From Robertkochia solimangrovi (GTDB lineage: Bacteria; Bacteroidota; Bacteroidia; Flavobacteriales; Flavobacteriaceae): a DNA stretch of 64,000 nucleotides. Below the pieces are notes generated by a model. That model made no database searches and was not told the DNA's origin. It saw only the letters and a list, made by a program, of their open reading frames with translations. Location of the stretch: positions 186,001 to 250,000 of the forward strand of contig NZ_QKWN01000008.1 of assembly GCF_007279655.1 (NCBI RefSeq), written 5' to 3'. Each line of letters starts with the position of its first letter. Positions within the stretch are counted from its first letter, which is position 1. Shown here piece after piece: positions 34,675 to 43,239 of the stretch. A program made the position numbers and the translations under genes.

Positions 34675-37122
34675 TTAAAAATTACCGATCCTGATGATAT
34701 CTGCAAAAATTCCTGATGCCGTTACATCAGCACCGGCACCGGCACCTTTGATAAGTAATGGCTGGTCTACATAACGATCGGTAAAGAACAAAACGATATT
34801 GTCTTTTCCTTCCAGGTTGTAGAACGGATGACCTTCCGGTATTTCCTGTAAGCCAACGCTGGCTTCTCCATTTTCAAAGGAAGCGACATATTTTAATCTG
34901 CATCCTTTCTCGCTGGCACTTTTATACAATGCATCAAAGTGGTCTTTGTGTTTTACCAGACTATTGAAGAAATCCGCTACGTTATCTGTGTCCAGAGATT
35001 CCTGAGGAAGAAAAGACTCGTTTTTAATGTCCGAAAGTTCCATAGTGTAGCCGCTTTCACGGGCAAGGATGAGAATCTTTCTCATAACATCTATACCACT
35101 CAGATCGATCTTAGGGTCCGGTTCAGTGTATCCTTCAACCCCTGCCTGATGCACCACTTTGTCAAAGGGTGTATCCAGATCGAAGTTGTTAAAAACGAAG
35201 TTCAGACTTCCCGATAGCACTGCCTGTATCTTATTAACCTTATCTCCGGAAGCGATAAGGTTCTTGAGCGTGTCGATAATCGGTAATCCTGCCCCTACAT
35301 TCGTTTCGAATAAAAAGGGTGCATTGTATTTTCTGGAGAGCTCCTTGTGCTCTTTATAATTGCCATAATCTGAAGAAGCAGCGATCTTGTTACAGGTTAC
35401 TACGGAGATACTTTCCTTGAGGTAATTCTTATAAGTGGCGGCGATCTTTTCATTTGCCGTATTATCTACAAAGATGCTGTTTCTCAGGTTGAGGTTCATT
35501 ACCTTCTTAAAGAATTCATCCGGATTGGCAGGTTCTCCTTGCTTAAGTTGTTCTTCCCAGTTGCTCAGATCCATACCGCCCTGTTCAAAGACCATGGTTC
35601 TGGAATTGGAAAGCGCGATAACACGTAAATTTAATTTCAGGTGTTTTTTGAGGAATTTTTGTTGTTGTTCTATCTGCTTCAGGAACTTGTTTCCGACATT
35701 TCCAACACCCATTACAAAGAGGTTCAGCTGTTTGATGTGCTCCTCAAAGAATTGCTCATGAAGCGTGTTAAGTGCTTTTTTTACGTCATTCTTGTCGATC
35801 ACGGCAGAAATGTTTCTTTCTGAGGCTCCCTGGGCGATAGCTCGGATATTAACATTGTTCTTTCCGAGTGCACTGAACATCCTTCCGCTAAGTCCCTGGT
35901 GACTTTTCATATTGTCACCCACCAGAGCGATGATAGCCATATGGGTTTCGATAGAGACAGGATTGATCTTTCCTTGTTGCATTTCATATTCAAAGGCTGA
36001 TTCGAGAGCAGCCTTGGCTTTCAATACATCACTTTCAGCAATACCGATGCAGATCGAATGTTCGGAAGATGCCTGGGTGATGAAAACAACGCTAACCTTC
36101 GCCTCTGAAAGTACTTCGAAGAATCGCTTTGAAATTCCGGGGATACCAACCATGCCACTTCCTTCCAATGAAAGCAATGCCATGTTTTCAATATGACTGA
36201 TTCCCCGTACTGCACGTTCTTGTCCATTGGTGTTTCGGGTGATCAGCGTGCCTTCTTCCTCCGGAGCAAAGGTGTTTTTGATCAGGATAGGAATATGTTT
36301 GGTAAGTACCGGTTGAATGGTAGGCGGATATAAAACTTTGGCTCCAAAATGTGAAAGCTCCATAGCTTCTTCATAGGAGATGTGCGGGATGGCAAAAGCC
36401 TGTTTTACAAGTTTCGGATTTGCTGTGTACATTCCACTGACATCGGTCCAGATTTCAAGTATTGAAGCATTCACTGCTGCGGCGATAATTGCAGCAGTAT
36501 AATCTGATCCTCCGCGTCCCAGTGTGGTTGAGTTCTGTCGTTCAGAAGAAGCTACAAAACCGGGTACCACTACCACATCATAATTGACTGTTCCGAAATA
36601 ATTCTGGCAGATCTCGTTCGTGTGTTTAAAATCAACTGCAGCCCGACCGAAGTTTTCATCGGTACGAATCAAAAGTCTTCCGTCTTTAAGAACGCTGTTC
36701 AGTTTTTCAGCGATAAAATATTCGCTTACGATGTAGGATGACAATAATTCACCGTATCCCAAAATCTTATCCAATAATCGGGGTGTAGTTTCACCGATAA
36801 GAAATGCACCTTCGAGTAGCGTTTCCAGAACATTGAGCTCTCGTTTCACAGCGCTGATCACACCACTTTGAGACTGTACCGGTAACAACGCCTGAATCGT
36901 ATTGAGGTGACGCTCTTCGATCTCCTTCAGTACGGTAAGGTAGGATTCGTTTTGAGAGGAAGCCAATTTATTGGCTTCTACCAGTTTATCGGTTACGCCG
37001 CCGAGAGCGGATACTACAACGACCAGTTTGTCTTTCTTGGCGGCCTCACTAACGATAGCCTTAACTTTATTTATATTTTCTGAGTTGGCAACGGAAGTTC
37101 CACCAAATTTTAATACTTTCAT
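34675..37122 (-). CDS. thrA: Bifunctional aspartokinase / homoserine dehydrogenase
   Basis: An 815-residue fusion catalysing the first and third steps from aspartate to threonine. The N-terminal aspartokinase begins VLKFGGTSVAN and has VPGFVASSERQNSTTLGRGGSDYTAAIIAAA; two ACT regions follow (MVGIPGISKRFFEVLSEAKVSVVFITQASSEHSI and NVNIRAIAQGASERNISAVI). The homoserine dehydrogenase begins near residue 460 (VMGVGNVGNKFLKQI) and ends with GAGAGADVTASGIFADIIRI. ACT domains imply feedback inhibition, and the upstream leader peptide adds transcriptional control by Thr and Ile. Confidence 0.97.
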   Translation of the reverse strand: MKVLKFGGTSVANSENINKVKAIVSEAAKKDKLVVVVSALGGVTDKLVEANKLASSQNESYLTVLKEIEERHLNTIQALLPVQSQSGVISAVKRELNVLETLLEGAFLIGETTPRLLDKILGYGELLSSYIVSEYFIAEKLNSVLKDGRLLIRTDENFGRAAVDFKHTNEICQNYFGTVNYDVVVVPGFVASSERQNSTTLGRGGSDYTAAIIAAAVNASILEIWTDVSGMYTANPKLVKQAFAIPHISYEEAMELSHFGAKVLYPPTIQPVLTKHIPILIKNTFAPEEEGTLITRNTNGQERAVRGISHIENMALLSLEGSGMVGIPGISKRFFEVLSEAKVSVVFITQASSEHSICIGIAESDVLKAKAALESAFEYEMQQGKINPVSIETHMAIIALVGDNMKSHQGLSGRMFSALGKNNVNIRAIAQGASERNISAVIDKNDVKKALNTLHEQFFEEHIKQLNLFVMGVGNVGNKFLKQIEQQQKFLKKHLKLNLRVIALSNSRTMVFEQGGMDLSNWEEQLKQGEPANPDEFFKKVMNLNLRNSIFVDNTANEKIAATYKNYLKESISVVTCNKIAASSDYGNYKEHKELSRKYNAPFLFETNVGAGLPIIDTLKNLIASGDKVNKIQAVLSGSLNFVFNNFDLDTPFDKVVHQAGVEGYTEPDPKIDLSGIDVMRKILILARESGYTMELSDIKNESFLPQESLDTDNVADFFNSLVKHKDHFDALYKSASEKGCRLKYVASFENGEASVGLQEIPEGHPFYNLEGKDNIVLFFTDRYVDQPLLIKGAGAGADVTASGIFADIIRIGNF

Positions 37123-37211
37123 AAATGATAATATGACGGTTTGAAATGATGTGTTTTTAGCTCCTAGTTAAATTTTCAAACAGGATATGGTATGCGGACG
37201 ATATGAAATAA

Positions 37212-37322
37212 TTAAACCCCAAAAGGGGTAATAATGGTAGAGATAATGGTAATGCAAATAGCAAGATCCTTCCCGGTTGAGAAGTTAGTAAGTGCAGATA
37301 TGTACTTTTGATCCTGGTGCAT
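37212..37322 (-). CDS. thrL: Thr/Ile-rich leader peptide of the thr operon
   Basis: A 36-codon ORF upstream of thrA (ATG 37322, TAA 37212-37214). Residues 22-32 read ICITIISTIIT: six Ile and three Thr in eleven residues. This is the regulatory-codon signature of thr operon attenuators such as E. coli thrL, though the peptide itself is not homologous in detail. It sits 11 bases after the promoter's -7 box region and ends 89 bases before thrA. A hairpin overlaps its last codons. Inference: ribosome pausing at Thr/Ile codons when either charged tRNA is short relieves termination. Confidence 0.8.
   Translation of the reverse strand: MHQDQKYISALTNFSTGKDLAICITIISTIITPFGV
37216..37229 (-). terminator. 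Attenuator hairpin in the thr leader
   Basis: Plus-strand ACCCC (37216-37220), AAAA, GGGGT (37225-37229); on the transcribed strand ACCCC-TTTT-GGGGT followed by TTAATTATTT. The stem is only five pairs, but the following U-rich run fits an intrinsic terminator. It lies inside the end of the leader ORF, so translation of the last codons and folding exclude each other. Confidence 0.6.
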
Positions 37323-37338
37323 TTTCAATAATGAAGGT

Positions 37339-37370
37339 CAAATGTAGGAGTAATAGATTTATTAATCAAA
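37339..37370 (-). promoter_or_regulatory. Promoter of the thr operon
   Basis: On the minus strand: TTTG (37370-37367), a 20-base spacer, then TACATTTG (37346-37339). This is a complete Bacteroidota consensus. The ATG of the leader peptide is 17 bases past the -7 box, so RNA starts close to the leader start codon. Confidence 0.78.
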
Positions 37371-37422
37371 CAATTATTAAATAATTATCGATTTCACACT
37401 AATTTGTAAGATTTGTTAAAAA

Positions 37423-38937
37423 ATGAAGGTCTTCTCCACGGAACAGATCAGAACCGCTGATAAATTAACAATTGAGCGACAGGGTATCACCAGTCTTTCC
37501 CTTATGGAGAGAGCTGCAAAACATGCATTTGAACGTATTCTGACAAGAATTCCTTCAAAGAAATCCCGGGTTGTGGTCATTTGTGGAGTAGGGAACAACG
37601 GTGGTGACGGATTGGTAATCGGTCGTTATTTATTGGAAGAAGGTTATGATGCCTATATATTCATTCTTGAATTCTCAAAAGATCATTCGCATGATTTTAC
37701 ACGAAATCTCGAACGTTTAAAAAGGCTTGGGGTAAATCCGGTCACTATCGCTGAAGGGGAGCGACCTGAATTTCCATTATTTACAGAATTCATTATCGAT
37801 GCCGTTTTTGGTTCAGGATTGAGCCGACCTCCGGCATCCTGGATCCGGGAGATCTTTGACCTGGTGAACAAGCATCCGGCAGAGGTGATCTCAATCGATG
37901 TTCCTTCCGGACTCTACCTCGACAGAGTGCCGGATTTTGATGATCAGGTGATTCGTGCTGATCATTGTCTTAGTTTTCAATTTCCTAAACTGGTTTTTTT
38001 GCTTCCGGGTTTTGGGAAATATTGCCTTTCCTGGGAAATAGTTCCGATCGGACTCGATGAACGCTATATAGAAGAAACTGAGCCTTTGGCATTCTATGTC
38101 GATAAAGGATATCTGAAGCGTGTTTTTCATGAGCGCGACCGATTCTCGCATAAAGGAGACCAGGGACACACCCTGGTAGTAGGGGGAAGTTACGGTAAAA
38201 TGGGGGCTATACGAATGACGGGAGAGGCTGCTTTGCGCAGTGGTTCCGGGCTGGTAAGTGCTTATGTCCCCGAGTGTGGTTATCTGGTACTTCAGATCGC
38301 GATTCCGGAGATTATGGTCTTTACCGACGAAGATTCTAAAAAGATCACTTCGATAATCCCTGCCTCAGCATATTCTTCTGTGGCTATTGGTCCGGGGATG
38401 GGCACCGATGAGAAAACGGCTGTCGCGTTTGCTGATTTTATAAGAACTTTGAATAAACCAATTGTGATCGACGCAGATGCACTCAATATACTTGCCACTC
38501 ATCCGGAATTATTAAGAGAGCTCCCTGCCGGGTCGGTACTGACACCGCACCCAGGAGAGCTGAAAAGGCTGATAGGGAATTGGGATGACGACCTGCAAAA
38601 GATCTCAAAAGTCAAAGAGTTCAGCAAGAACTATGCAGTGGTGGTCGTTGTTAAGGGAGCGCATACCATGATTACAGATGGTAAAAAGTTATATTTCAAT
38701 TCTACGGGAAATCCGGGAATGGCTACCGGTGGCAGCGGTGATATTCTTACCGGGGTGATCGCCGGACTTATTGCGCAGGGTTATAAGGGGAAACAGGCGG
38801 CGATGCTCGGTGTATATCTTCACGGACTTGCAGGAGATTTTGCTGCCGAAAGGCAGGGGGAGGAGGCGATGGTAGCTACAGACATAATAGCACATCTCGG
38901 TGAGGCATTCATCGATCTGTTAATTGATGATTATTAG
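37423..38937 (+). CDS. nnr: Bifunctional NAD(P)H-hydrate epimerase / ADP-dependent dehydratase
   Basis: A 504-residue repair enzyme of damaged NAD(P)H. The N-terminal YjeF/NnrE half (MKVFSTEQIRTADKLTIERQGI, CGVGNNGGDGLVIGRYL) epimerises the hydrate; the C-terminal NnrD half (SHKGDQGHTLVVGGSYGKMGA, TPHPGELKRLIG, STGNPGMATGGSGDILTGVIAG) removes water using ADP. Normal fusion length. Divergent from the thr operon. Confidence 0.96.
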   Translation: MKVFSTEQIRTADKLTIERQGITSLSLMERAAKHAFERILTRIPSKKSRVVVICGVGNNGGDGLVIGRYLLEEGYDAYIFILEFSKDHSHDFTRNLERLKRLGVNPVTIAEGERPEFPLFTEFIIDAVFGSGLSRPPASWIREIFDLVNKHPAEVISIDVPSGLYLDRVPDFDDQVIRADHCLSFQFPKLVFLLPGFGKYCLSWEIVPIGLDERYIEETEPLAFYVDKGYLKRVFHERDRFSHKGDQGHTLVVGGSYGKMGAIRMTGEAALRSGSGLVSAYVPECGYLVLQIAIPEIMVFTDEDSKKITSIIPASAYSSVAIGPGMGTDEKTAVAFADFIRTLNKPIVIDADALNILATHPELLRELPAGSVLTPHPGELKRLIGNWDDDLQKISKVKEFSKNYAVVVVVKGAHTMITDGKKLYFNSTGNPGMATGGSGDILTGVIAGLIAQGYKGKQAAMLGVYLHGLAGDFAAERQGEEAMVATDIIAHLGEAFIDLLIDDY

Positions 38938-39148
38938 TAGAATTGAAGGAATTTTTTGAAAACAGATAAAAAACAGCCTCGAAATTTAATAATCATAAAT
39001 TTAACCTTGATTTTATTCACTATTATTCTTTATTTCGCAGCCTGAAAAATTGAATTCCGGCTTCGAACCGGAAATAATATATAGTTTAATGTAGTGGAGG
39101 CTGTTATGATCAGGCCCGGCAGAGATTCCACATTGAAATAATAATTAC

Positions 39149-40660
39149 ATGAGTGAATATTATTACATCTCGTCAGATGTACTGGATCTGCAAACCGTAC
39201 ATTCGATTTTAAAGGATGATCTAAAGTTGAAATTATCGGATGAAGCGCGGGTAAATATCGAGAACTGCAGAAGTTATCTCGATCGTAAGATCGCAGCCGA
39301 TGCCTCACCGGTTTATGGGATCAATACGGGGTTTGGATCACTTTGCAATATTAAGATATCGGGTGATAATCTGAGCCAACTACAGGAAAATCTCGTTATG
39401 TCGCATGCCTGTGGTACAGGTGAGACGGTGCCTAATGAGGTGGTTAAACTAATGTTGTTGCTAAAGATACAGTCTTTGAGTTACGGACATTCAGGAGTGC
39501 AGCTGGCAACGGTGAACCGGCTTATAGATTTCTATAATCATGAGGTCTTCCCGATCGTTTATACGCAGGGATCTTTAGGGGCTTCAGGAGATTTGGCGCC
39601 ACTGGCTCATCTGGCACTTCCGCTTATCGGTAAGGGCATGGTATCTTTCGAAGGGGAGGTTTGTGCTGCTGCTGCAGTTAATGAACGTTTTCAATGGGAT
39701 CCTATTACGTTACAATCGAAAGAAGGGCTAGCCTTGCTCAATGGAACTCAGTTCATGAGTGCCTATGGAATATGGTGTATTCTTCAATCCTATAAATTAT
39801 CCTGGCTTGCTGATATGATCGGGGCGCTTTCGCTGGAGGCCTTCGACGGTAGACTCGAGCCTTTCAATAAGCTGATACATTTGATCAGACCGCATCGGGG
39901 ACAGGTAAAGACTGCCGAGCGTATTCTTAAGTTTACCGAAGGCAGTGAATTGGCAGTTCAGGAGAAAAAACATGTTCAGGATCCTTATTCATTCCGCTGT
40001 ATACCACAGGTTCATGGAGCATCCAAGGATGCCTTGTGTTATGTAAGGAAAGTATTCAAGACAGAAATAAATTCGGTTACGGATAATCCGAATATCTTTG
40101 AAAATGAAGATATGATCATTTCAGGAGGTAATTTCCATGGGCAGCCTTTGGCGCTGGCCTTGGATTTTCTGGGAATATCCCTATCTGAGCTGGGTAGTAT
40201 CTCGGAAAGGCGCACCTACCAGTTAATCGCCGGACTTCGCGGATTGCCTGCATTTCTTGTAAATGATCCCGGGCTTAATTCCGGTCTTATGATCCCTCAA
40301 TATACCGCTGCCAGTATCGCGAGTCAGAACAAGCAGTTGGCTACACCGGCGAGCATCGATAGTATTGTTTCTTCCAACGGACAAGAGGATCATGTAAGTA
40401 TGGGGGCGAATGGAGCTACTAAAACGTACCGGATCGTTGAGAATTTAAGATCTATTCTCGCGATCGAGTTGCTGAATGCAGCGCAGGCTCTGAATTTCAG
40501 AAGACCTTTGAAGACATCGCCTGTGTTGGAGGATTTCTATGCGGCTTTTGTGGAAAAAGTTCCCTTTGTGGAAAAAGACCGGGTATTACACGATGATATA
40601 GAAGCTACCAAAGCATTCATGCATTCCATCGAATTCACTCCGGAAATGTTCCAGGATTGA
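39149..40660 (+). CDS. hutH: Histidine ammonia-lyase
   Basis: A 503-residue MIO-type lyase converting histidine to urocanate. The Ala145-Ser146-Gly147 triad in GSLGASGDLAPLAH cyclises to the MIO cofactor. YGINTGFGSLCN, the FHGQPLALALD block and SNGQEDHVSMGANGA agree with HAL rather than PAL, including the position of the substrate-binding residues. No hutU, hutI or hutG gene lies in the window. Confidence 0.95.
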   Translation: MSEYYYISSDVLDLQTVHSILKDDLKLKLSDEARVNIENCRSYLDRKIAADASPVYGINTGFGSLCNIKISGDNLSQLQENLVMSHACGTGETVPNEVVKLMLLLKIQSLSYGHSGVQLATVNRLIDFYNHEVFPIVYTQGSLGASGDLAPLAHLALPLIGKGMVSFEGEVCAAAAVNERFQWDPITLQSKEGLALLNGTQFMSAYGIWCILQSYKLSWLADMIGALSLEAFDGRLEPFNKLIHLIRPHRGQVKTAERILKFTEGSELAVQEKKHVQDPYSFRCIPQVHGASKDALCYVRKVFKTEINSVTDNPNIFENEDMIISGGNFHGQPLALALDFLGISLSELGSISERRTYQLIAGLRGLPAFLVNDPGLNSGLMIPQYTAASIASQNKQLATPASIDSIVSSNGQEDHVSMGANGATKTYRIVENLRSILAIELLNAAQALNFRRPLKTSPVLEDFYAAFVEKVPFVEKDRVLHDDIEATKAFMHSIEFTPEMFQD

Positions 40661-40766
40661 TAAAACGCAGTTCGCAGAAAAGCAGTATATAGTACATGGC
40701 GGGTCGTTCTGAATTTATCAGGCAGACAGCCTAGGGCTTCCCGAGATATGGCGTTGGTTTTAGGAG

Positions 40767-41174
40767 TCAGGCAGACTTTTGCGCTTTCAAGTCACTATCC
40801 TTATATTTTTGAACCGATTCTTTAGCCCATTTCACCGCGTTATCATATGACGTAAAATAGTGCAGGGGTTTGGAGAAGAATATCTTTTCGATCGCATAGC
40901 TTAAACGTTGTGCCGGGTTATTGGCGACAACACCATAAACGATCAGGTTCTCTGCCAGATTTACATATTCAGTCAGATGGATAGGGTTTAAGGAAAATGA
41001 ATATTTTCTGTTGGATATATAGCCAAACGGGCGATCCTTGTAGCATTCTGTGAGAGCCTCAAGGATATGCACATGTTGTTCTTTAGTCATATCCACACCT
41101 TCGTTGATCTCACTTACTACATAGTCGTCATGACAGCATAGTTTACAAAAGCCGAGATTTATCGTTTTAGACAT
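40767..41174 (-). CDS. Small SpoIIAA/STAS-like protein, paralogue 1
   Basis: A 135-residue soluble protein. Order: beta strand YVVSEINEGVDMT, helix EQHVHILEALTECY, strand RPFGYISNRKYSFSLNPIHL, strand NLIVYGVVANNPAQRLSYAIEKIFFSKPLHYFTSYDNAVKWAKESV. This matches the neighbour at 41254-41649 segment by segment, so the two are paralogues. The small alpha/beta fold recalls the SpoIIAA-like family; no catalytic residues are evident. It has an extra N-terminal pair of Cys (FCKLCC). Function unknown. Confidence 0.72.
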   Translation of the reverse strand: MSKTINLGFCKLCCHDDYVVSEINEGVDMTKEQHVHILEALTECYKDRPFGYISNRKYSFSLNPIHLTEYVNLAENLIVYGVVANNPAQRLSYAIEKIFFSKPLHYFTSYDNAVKWAKESVQKYKDSDLKAQKSA

Positions 41175-41253
41175 AGGATTCTGGAGGAATTAAATCAGGC
41201 AAATGTCTGTGTTTAAATCGATTGTGTAAAATGAATTCGAATATCAGGTTAAT

Positions 41254-41649
41254 TTAATCGATAATGGTATATACCCAGTCAATTGCCTCACTTAAGTTGT
41301 AAAAAATTTCCATATTTTTAGCGTAAAAATACTGCTCAATTTTAAAATTGTGCCGGTCATTTTCCCGCTTGGTAACAATGGCGATTCCTTTGAGGTTTTC
41401 TAATTCCTTGATGTGTGAATAAAGTGTTGGATCAAGGGCGTAACTATTGACGCGATAGGATATATATGCATAGTCCTTATTTTCATAATGGACTTCTGCG
41501 ATAGTTGATAGTTCGAAGATCTGATCGATCTCCAATGCGGTACCTTCATAGAATTGCCCGACTACATAATCCGGGTAAATATGAAAGATACCAAAATCTG
41601 TCTTATAAGTCTTTATAAGGTTTTCGAGAATTGGGGGAGTTGTGTTCAT
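41254..41649 (-). CDS. Small SpoIIAA/STAS-like protein, paralogue 2
   Basis: A 131-residue soluble protein with the same order of elements as its neighbour: DYVVGQFYEGTALEIDQIFEL, EVHYENKDYAYISYRVNSYALDPTLY, LKGIAIVTKRENDRHNFKIEQYFYAKNMEIFYNLSEAIDWVY. It lies 79 bases from the other copy and 89 bases from the RimB-RimK fusion on the same strand. Function unknown; a role linked to the upstream ligase is possible but unproven. Confidence 0.72.
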   Translation of the reverse strand: MNTTPPILENLIKTYKTDFGIFHIYPDYVVGQFYEGTALEIDQIFELSTIAEVHYENKDYAYISYRVNSYALDPTLYSHIKELENLKGIAIVTKRENDRHNFKIEQYFYAKNMEIFYNLSEAIDWVYTIID

Positions 41650-41660
41650 AATTCATTTAT

Positions 41661-41681
41661 GTTCCGATACCGATTCGGAAC
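41661..41681. repeat. Perfect hairpin between rimBK fusion and paralogue 2
   Basis: GTTCCGA (41661-41667), seven-base loop, TCGGAAC (41675-41681). On the minus strand it lies upstream of the 41649 start and is not followed by a long T-run, so it may be a processing site or a protein-binding palindrome rather than a terminator. Confidence 0.5.
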
Positions 41682-41738
41682 TTTTCAGTTCGTTTTTCAA
41701 TACCCTAAGGTATAAAATTTTAGATACAACTCTAAAAA

Positions 41739-43121
41739 TTACTCAGATATTCCTTTCCAATTCAGGTGTTTTTCGATAGAACGTATCATTAAAGCTGCAA
41801 TATCTTTGTCTGTGGCAGATTCGATTCCCTCCAATCCCGGAGACGAATTCACTTCCAGTAAAAGGGGACCTTTGGAAGAGCGGATAATGTCAACGCCTGC
41901 TACATGCAGTCCCATGGCTTTTGTTGCCTTAACAGCGATTCTTTTTTCTTCAGAAGTAACCTTAACCAGAGAGGCCACTCCACCAAGGTGTACGTTTGCC
42001 CGGAATTCTCCGGGAGGTGCGGTTCTTTGCATGGCAGCTACAACTTTGCCATCGATCACAAAACAGCGGATATCCTTACCGTTCGCCTCCTTGATGAACT
42101 CCTGTACCAGAATGTTGGCGTTAAGGCTTTTAAAGGCATTAATTACGCTTTCTGCCGCCTTTTTGGTTTCCGCAAGAACGACACCTTTACCCTGAGTACC
42201 TTCCAGTAACTTGATGATGAGTGGTGAGCCGCCTACCATTTTGATCAGATCGTTGGTGTCCAGCGGTGAATTGGCAAACCCGGTAGTTGGAATTTCAACG
42301 CCCTGTTGTAATAAAAGCTGCAGGGAGTAAAGTTTGTCTCTGGAGTTACTGATCGCAGTTGCTTTGTTCAGACAGAATATATTCATCGATTCGAATTGCC
42401 GGGTCAGTGCACAGCCGTAATAGGTCATGCTGGGGCGGATACGTGGAATAACTGCATCGAGTTCATTCAGGAGTTTTCCTCCCCGGTAATGAATTTCGGG
42501 CGATTGTGCGTCCAGTTTTATGTAGCATTGTCTGAGGTTGTAGAATTCGATCTCGTGGCCCATGCTTTCGCCTGCCTCAATGATACGACGATTGCTATAG
42601 AGGTCAGGATTACTCGCGAGGAGTCCGATCTTAAGTCCGTTAGATTTCTTTACCGGAGCCTTATATTTTTGTTCGAGTTCGTCATTAGACAGGTTGCCGA
42701 GCATAAAACTGTGATCCGGATCGACCAGCATTCTTCCTTTCATCGCTTCTCTTCCGAAGAGCATGCGATACCCCATAGAATCACGATTGGTCAGAGAGAC
42801 TTCGATATCCCAGGATACATCGCCAACTGCAAAGGAAGATCTGATAATGTATCGGTTCTCGCGATTTCCGGTCGAACTTTTGATCACTCTTTTGTCGATA
42901 ACATAGGCTTCGCAGTGAATCATATGTTTTCCGTTGTTCTGTAACGGATACACATCAAAGGAAACCCAGGTTTCATTGTTTCTTTGAAATGGCTGGATAT
43001 TTACTGCGTGCAGGGCGGAAGTTTTCGCTCCACTGTCAACCCGAACTTTTATTGCCGGGATCTTTAATTCAGGAAGGGAGACCCATTCCTCACTGCCTAT
43101 TATGATCTTGTTATCTGACAT
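41739..43121 (-). CDS. RimB-like (retropepsin-fold) and RimK-like ATP-grasp fusion protein
   Basis: A 460-residue two-domain protein. Residues about 1-145 are the RimB/ATP-dependent zinc protease-like domain: [12 protein letters not shown] (DSG motif), then [12 protein letters not shown] and [10 protein letters not shown]. Residues about 160-455 are RimK-like ATP-grasp: KIGLLASNP start, [54 protein letters not shown] and [14 protein letters not shown] with the Mg ligands. RimK adds glutamates to ribosomal protein S6 in other bacteria; the target here is unknown. In other genomes the two parts are often separate genes. Confidence 0.88.
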   Translation of the reverse strand: MSDNKIIIGSEEWVSLPELKIPAIKVRVDSGAKTSALHAVNIQPFQRNNETWVSFDVYPLQNNGKHMIHCEAYVIDKRVIKSSTGNRENRYIIRSSFAVGDVSWDIEVSLTNRDSMGYRMLFGREAMKGRMLVDPDHSFMLGNLSNDELEQKYKAPVKKSNGLKIGLLASNPDLYSNRRIIEAGESMGHEIEFYNLRQCYIKLDAQSPEIHYRGGKLLNELDAVIPRIRPSMTYYGCALTRQFESMNIFCLNKATAISNSRDKLYSLQLLLQQGVEIPTTGFANSPLDTNDLIKMVGGSPLIIKLLEGTQGKGVVLAETKKAAESVINAFKSLNANILVQEFIKEANGKDIRCFVIDGKVVAAMQRTAPPGEFRANVHLGGVASLVKVTSEEKRIAVKATKAMGLHVAGVDIIRSSKGPLLLEVNSSPGLEGIESATDKDIAALMIRSIEKHLNWKGISE

Positions 43122-43182
43122 TATTTTGTGTATTGAGTTGCGAAATTAAGCAGAATACTTATTGTTGAACATTAAATTAAAT

Positions 43183-43216
43183 AAAAAAAAGCTGCCTTTG
43201 AAATAAGACAGCTTTT
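43183..43216 (-). terminator. Intrinsic terminator of clpC
   Basis: On the minus strand AAAAGCTG...CAGCTTTT followed by a run of eight T. It starts just past the clpC stop (43240). Confidence 0.85.
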
Positions 43217-43239
43217 AATTGAAATATGGTGATTCATTA

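Noticed and set aside
39051-39081. TTCCGG...CCGGAA hairpin downstream of nnr
   Set aside because: Not followed by a T-run and in an otherwise featureless gap; not enough to call a terminator.
42396-42944. 182-residue plus-strand ORF opposite the RimB-RimK fusion
   Set aside because: It is a reverse-strand shadow of a gene with full motif support; its own translation shows no domain and it has no promoter.
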